From Piscirickettsiaceae bacterium (lineage in GTDB: Bacteria > Pseudomonadota > Gammaproteobacteria > Thiomicrospirales > Thiomicrospiraceae): DNA of 5,821 bases. This document shows, piece by piece, positions 4,806-5,821 of the stretch (the stretch's first letter is position 1; the number at the start of each line of letters is the position of its first letter). The stretch spans positions 1 to 5,821 of the forward strand of contig JAASTL010000081.1 in the NCBI GenBank assembly GCA_021767305.1, read 5' to 3'. The notes below the pieces were generated by a model that had not been told where the DNA came from, searched no databases, and was given only the letters and a program-made list of their open reading frames with translations. Both the position numbers and the translations under genes were made by a program.

Positions 4806-5504
4806 ATGCAAAAAACAAAACTAAACACCTTAATCAACGAAATGCTCACCATGCAAGCTAACCTCAATGAGATGACGAATGGTACAGATTGGCGAACAGG
4901 CGTTACTCAAAAAGGCAAAGTCATTGATTGGCGACGATGTATTGTGATGGAAACGGCAGAGTTGATCGATAGCTACCCATGGAAGCATTGGAAAGCGGTT
5001 GATGTGCCAACTGATATTGAAAATGTAAGGGTTGAGTTGGTGGATATTTGGCATTTTTTGTTAAGTTTAGCATTAGAAAATTTTAAGCAAGAAGATGCGC
5101 TTGATATTTTGCTTAAAGTCATTGCAGAAAACGAAACAGATGCTGCTCAGAAAAAACAGAATCTTAGTGTCATTGAGCAGGTTCAAATTCATGAATCAAT
5201 GATGCAGCTGGCCTTATCTAAGCAAACAGTAGATCCAACCTATCTACAGTCATTAACGGTTAAGTTCTTGGCTTCTTGTGAGGTAGCAGAACTTTCATTG
5301 CAACGGCTTTATGAAATTTATATTGCCAAAAATGTATTAAATAAGTTCCGTCAAGATCATGGCTATAAGGAGGGAACCTATATTAAAGAGTGGAACGGCA
5401 AAGAAGATAATGTGGTGATGTTTGAGATTATTGCAAGCCTGCAAGTTTTTACCGCCGAAGAACTTTATGCCGGTTTAAAAACCGCATATATCAAACTTGC
5501 TTAA
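4806..5504 (+). CDS. dUTP diphosphatase, dimeric all-alpha (dUTPase_2) type
   Basis: This cytoplasmic enzyme should hydrolyse dUTP to dUMP and pyrophosphate, keeping uracil out of DNA and feeding dTMP synthesis. It belongs to the all-alpha NTP pyrophosphatase superfamily (dimeric dUTPases of kinetoplastids and Campylobacter), not the common trimeric beta-fold Dut. Evidence over 232 residues: DWR at 28-30; the metal-binding ETAELIDSYPWKHWK segment with Glu49 and Glu52; VELVDIWH with Glu77 and Asp80; and the C-terminal signature AKNVLNKFRQDHGYKEG with Lys175, Asn176, Arg182, Asp184 and Tyr187, followed by YIKEWNGKEDN. The motifs are complete and the length normal. The start has only a weak ribosome site (GCGTGAAA); the ATG at 4806 is kept because the first helix (NEMLTMQANLNEM) begins right after it. 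No clear promoter was found in 4674-4805. Confidence 0.92.
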   Translation: MQKTKLNTLINEMLTMQANLNEMTNGTDWRTGVTQKGKVIDWRRCIVMETAELIDSYPWKHWKAVDVPTDIENVRVELVDIWHFLLSLALENFKQEDALDILLKVIAENETDAAQKKQNLSVIEQVQIHESMMQLALSKQTVDPTYLQSLTVKFLASCEVAELSLQRLYEIYIAKNVLNKFRQDHGYKEGTYIKEWNGKEDNVVMFEIIASLQVFTAEELYAGLKTAYIKLA

Positions 5505-5529
5505 ATTAAGCTTGTTTCAATTAAATTTT

Positions 5530-5580
5530 ATAAATCAACTTTCATAAATCAACTTTCATAAATCAACTTTTATAAATCAA
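5530..5580. repeat. 14-base tandem repeat, about 3.6 copies
   Basis: ATAAATCAACTTTC is repeated at 5530-5543 and 5544-5557 exactly, at 5558-5571 with a final T instead of C, and in part (9 bases) at 5572-5580. A decayed further copy may precede it (5516-5529, 10 of 14 bases). It begins 26 bases after the dUTPase stop codon. The period is not a multiple of three and no frame is coding. It could be a slippage product, a variable-number locus, or a helically spaced protein site. Confidence 0.9.
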
Positions 5581-5606
5581 GCTAGGCTAAACAATAATGC
5601 AAAGCT

Positions 5607-5629
5607 CTCACAATGCTTGAGTGAGTTTT
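5607..5629 (+). terminator. Possible weak terminator after the dUTPase gene
   Basis: CTCAC (5607-5611) pairs with GTGAG (5621-5625) around a 9-base loop, followed by only four T. It is the sole terminator-like structure between the dUTPase and the next gene and is marginal; readthrough into the cupin gene is possible. Confidence 0.25.
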
Positions 5630-5669
5630 AAGGTCATCAATCAGAGCTGAGTAATTTAAAAGGTGGTAT

Positions 5670-5698
5670 TTGCTAACGTAACGTTACAAGTGTAAAAC
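5670..5698 (+). promoter_or_regulatory. Candidate promoter with palindrome in its spacer
   Basis: TTGCTA (5670-5675) and TAAAAC (5693-5698) are 17 bases apart, each matching 4 of 6 consensus bases. The spacer holds a perfect 10-base palindrome GTAACGTTAC (5678-5687), where a dimeric regulator could sit. Transcription would start only about a dozen bases before the ATG at 5718. The palindrome is certain; its role is inference. Confidence 0.35.
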
Positions 5699-5717
5699 AA
5701 TGAGTTATAGGAAAGTC

Positions 5718-5821
5718 ATGAGTGCGAATTTGGATATGAGCAGTAAAACAGAAGAATCACTCAATATGGATTTATCCCAAAAAGTGGTGATTGAAACGGC
5801 TGAGAAGCCATGGCAAGGCAG
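5718..5821 (+). CDS. ChrR-type cupin-domain protein, N-terminal fragment
   Basis: Only 34 complete codons are in the window; the gene runs off the right edge. The segment MDLSQKVVIETAEKPWQG (residues 17-34) strongly resembles the opening of stand-alone ChrR-like cupins, where a (D/N)-S-x-x-V-V-(I/V)-x-T-x-x-x-P-W pattern precedes the metal-binding cupin barrel. Such domains form the C-terminal half of the anti-sigma factor ChrR, which controls ECF sigma factors in the singlet-oxygen response; stand-alone versions are of uncertain function. AGGAA (5709-5713), four bases before the ATG, supports this start; an internal ATG at 5766 would begin right at the homology and is the alternative. No sigma factor gene lies upstream in the window. 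Confidence 0.65.
   Translation, partial: MSANLDMSSKTEESLNMDLSQKVVIETAEKPWQG

Noticed and set aside
4351..5054. Minus-strand frames opposite the exported protein and dUTPase genes
   Set aside because: His/Phe-rich translations typical of antisense frames to helical Lys/Glu-rich genes; no start signals.

Overview
The window is AT-rich, compactly coded bacterial chromosome. Protein resemblances (a Tas-type aldo/keto reductase, a soluble GGDEF protein, a ChrR-type cupin) and strong Shine-Dalgarno sites suggest a gammaproteobacterium, perhaps a sulfur-oxidiser of the Thiomicrospira/Hydrogenovibrio/Thiomicrorhabdus kind. That placement is inference from general likeness; the window has no rRNA or other taxonomic marker. 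No tRNA, CRISPR array, transposase or phage gene was seen.

Layout. The left third is on the minus strand: a tas-like NADP-dependent aldo/keto reductase (123-1169) and, upstream of it behind its own intrinsic terminator, a soluble diguanylate cyclase with a GGEEF active site (1349-2386). A divergent intergenic region of about 310 bases separates this from the plus-strand genes. First comes a gamma-glutamylcyclotransferase-like protein (2701-3114). Next is an 890-base stretch without long open frames, which holds two convincing small genes: a 49-codon secreted peptide (3381-3530) and a 30-codon single-span membrane peptide (3770-3862). Then follow a 193-residue exported helical protein (4003-4584), an all-alpha dUTPase (4806-5504), and the first 34 codons of a ChrR-like cupin protein cut by the window edge (5718 onward).

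Transcription. Most genes look monocistronic. Intrinsic terminators follow the cyclase (minus strand, 1274-1304), the 49-codon gene (3585-3641) and the 193-residue gene (4637-4673). The best promoter in the window is TTTACA-17-TATAAT at 3136-3164. It would give the 49-codon gene a leader of about 210 bases with several nested hairpins, the last of which encloses the ribosome binding site.

The part most worth attention is 3115-4002: a consensus promoter, structured leader, tiny exported peptide with a Trp-Ser-Trp motif at each end of its mature part, a strong terminator, then a tiny membrane peptide and an exported coiled-coil protein. The three small or unknown genes all act at the envelope, but nothing in the sequence proves a shared function. 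Short AT-rich tandem duplications also recur just after stop codons (3856, 4608, 5530).
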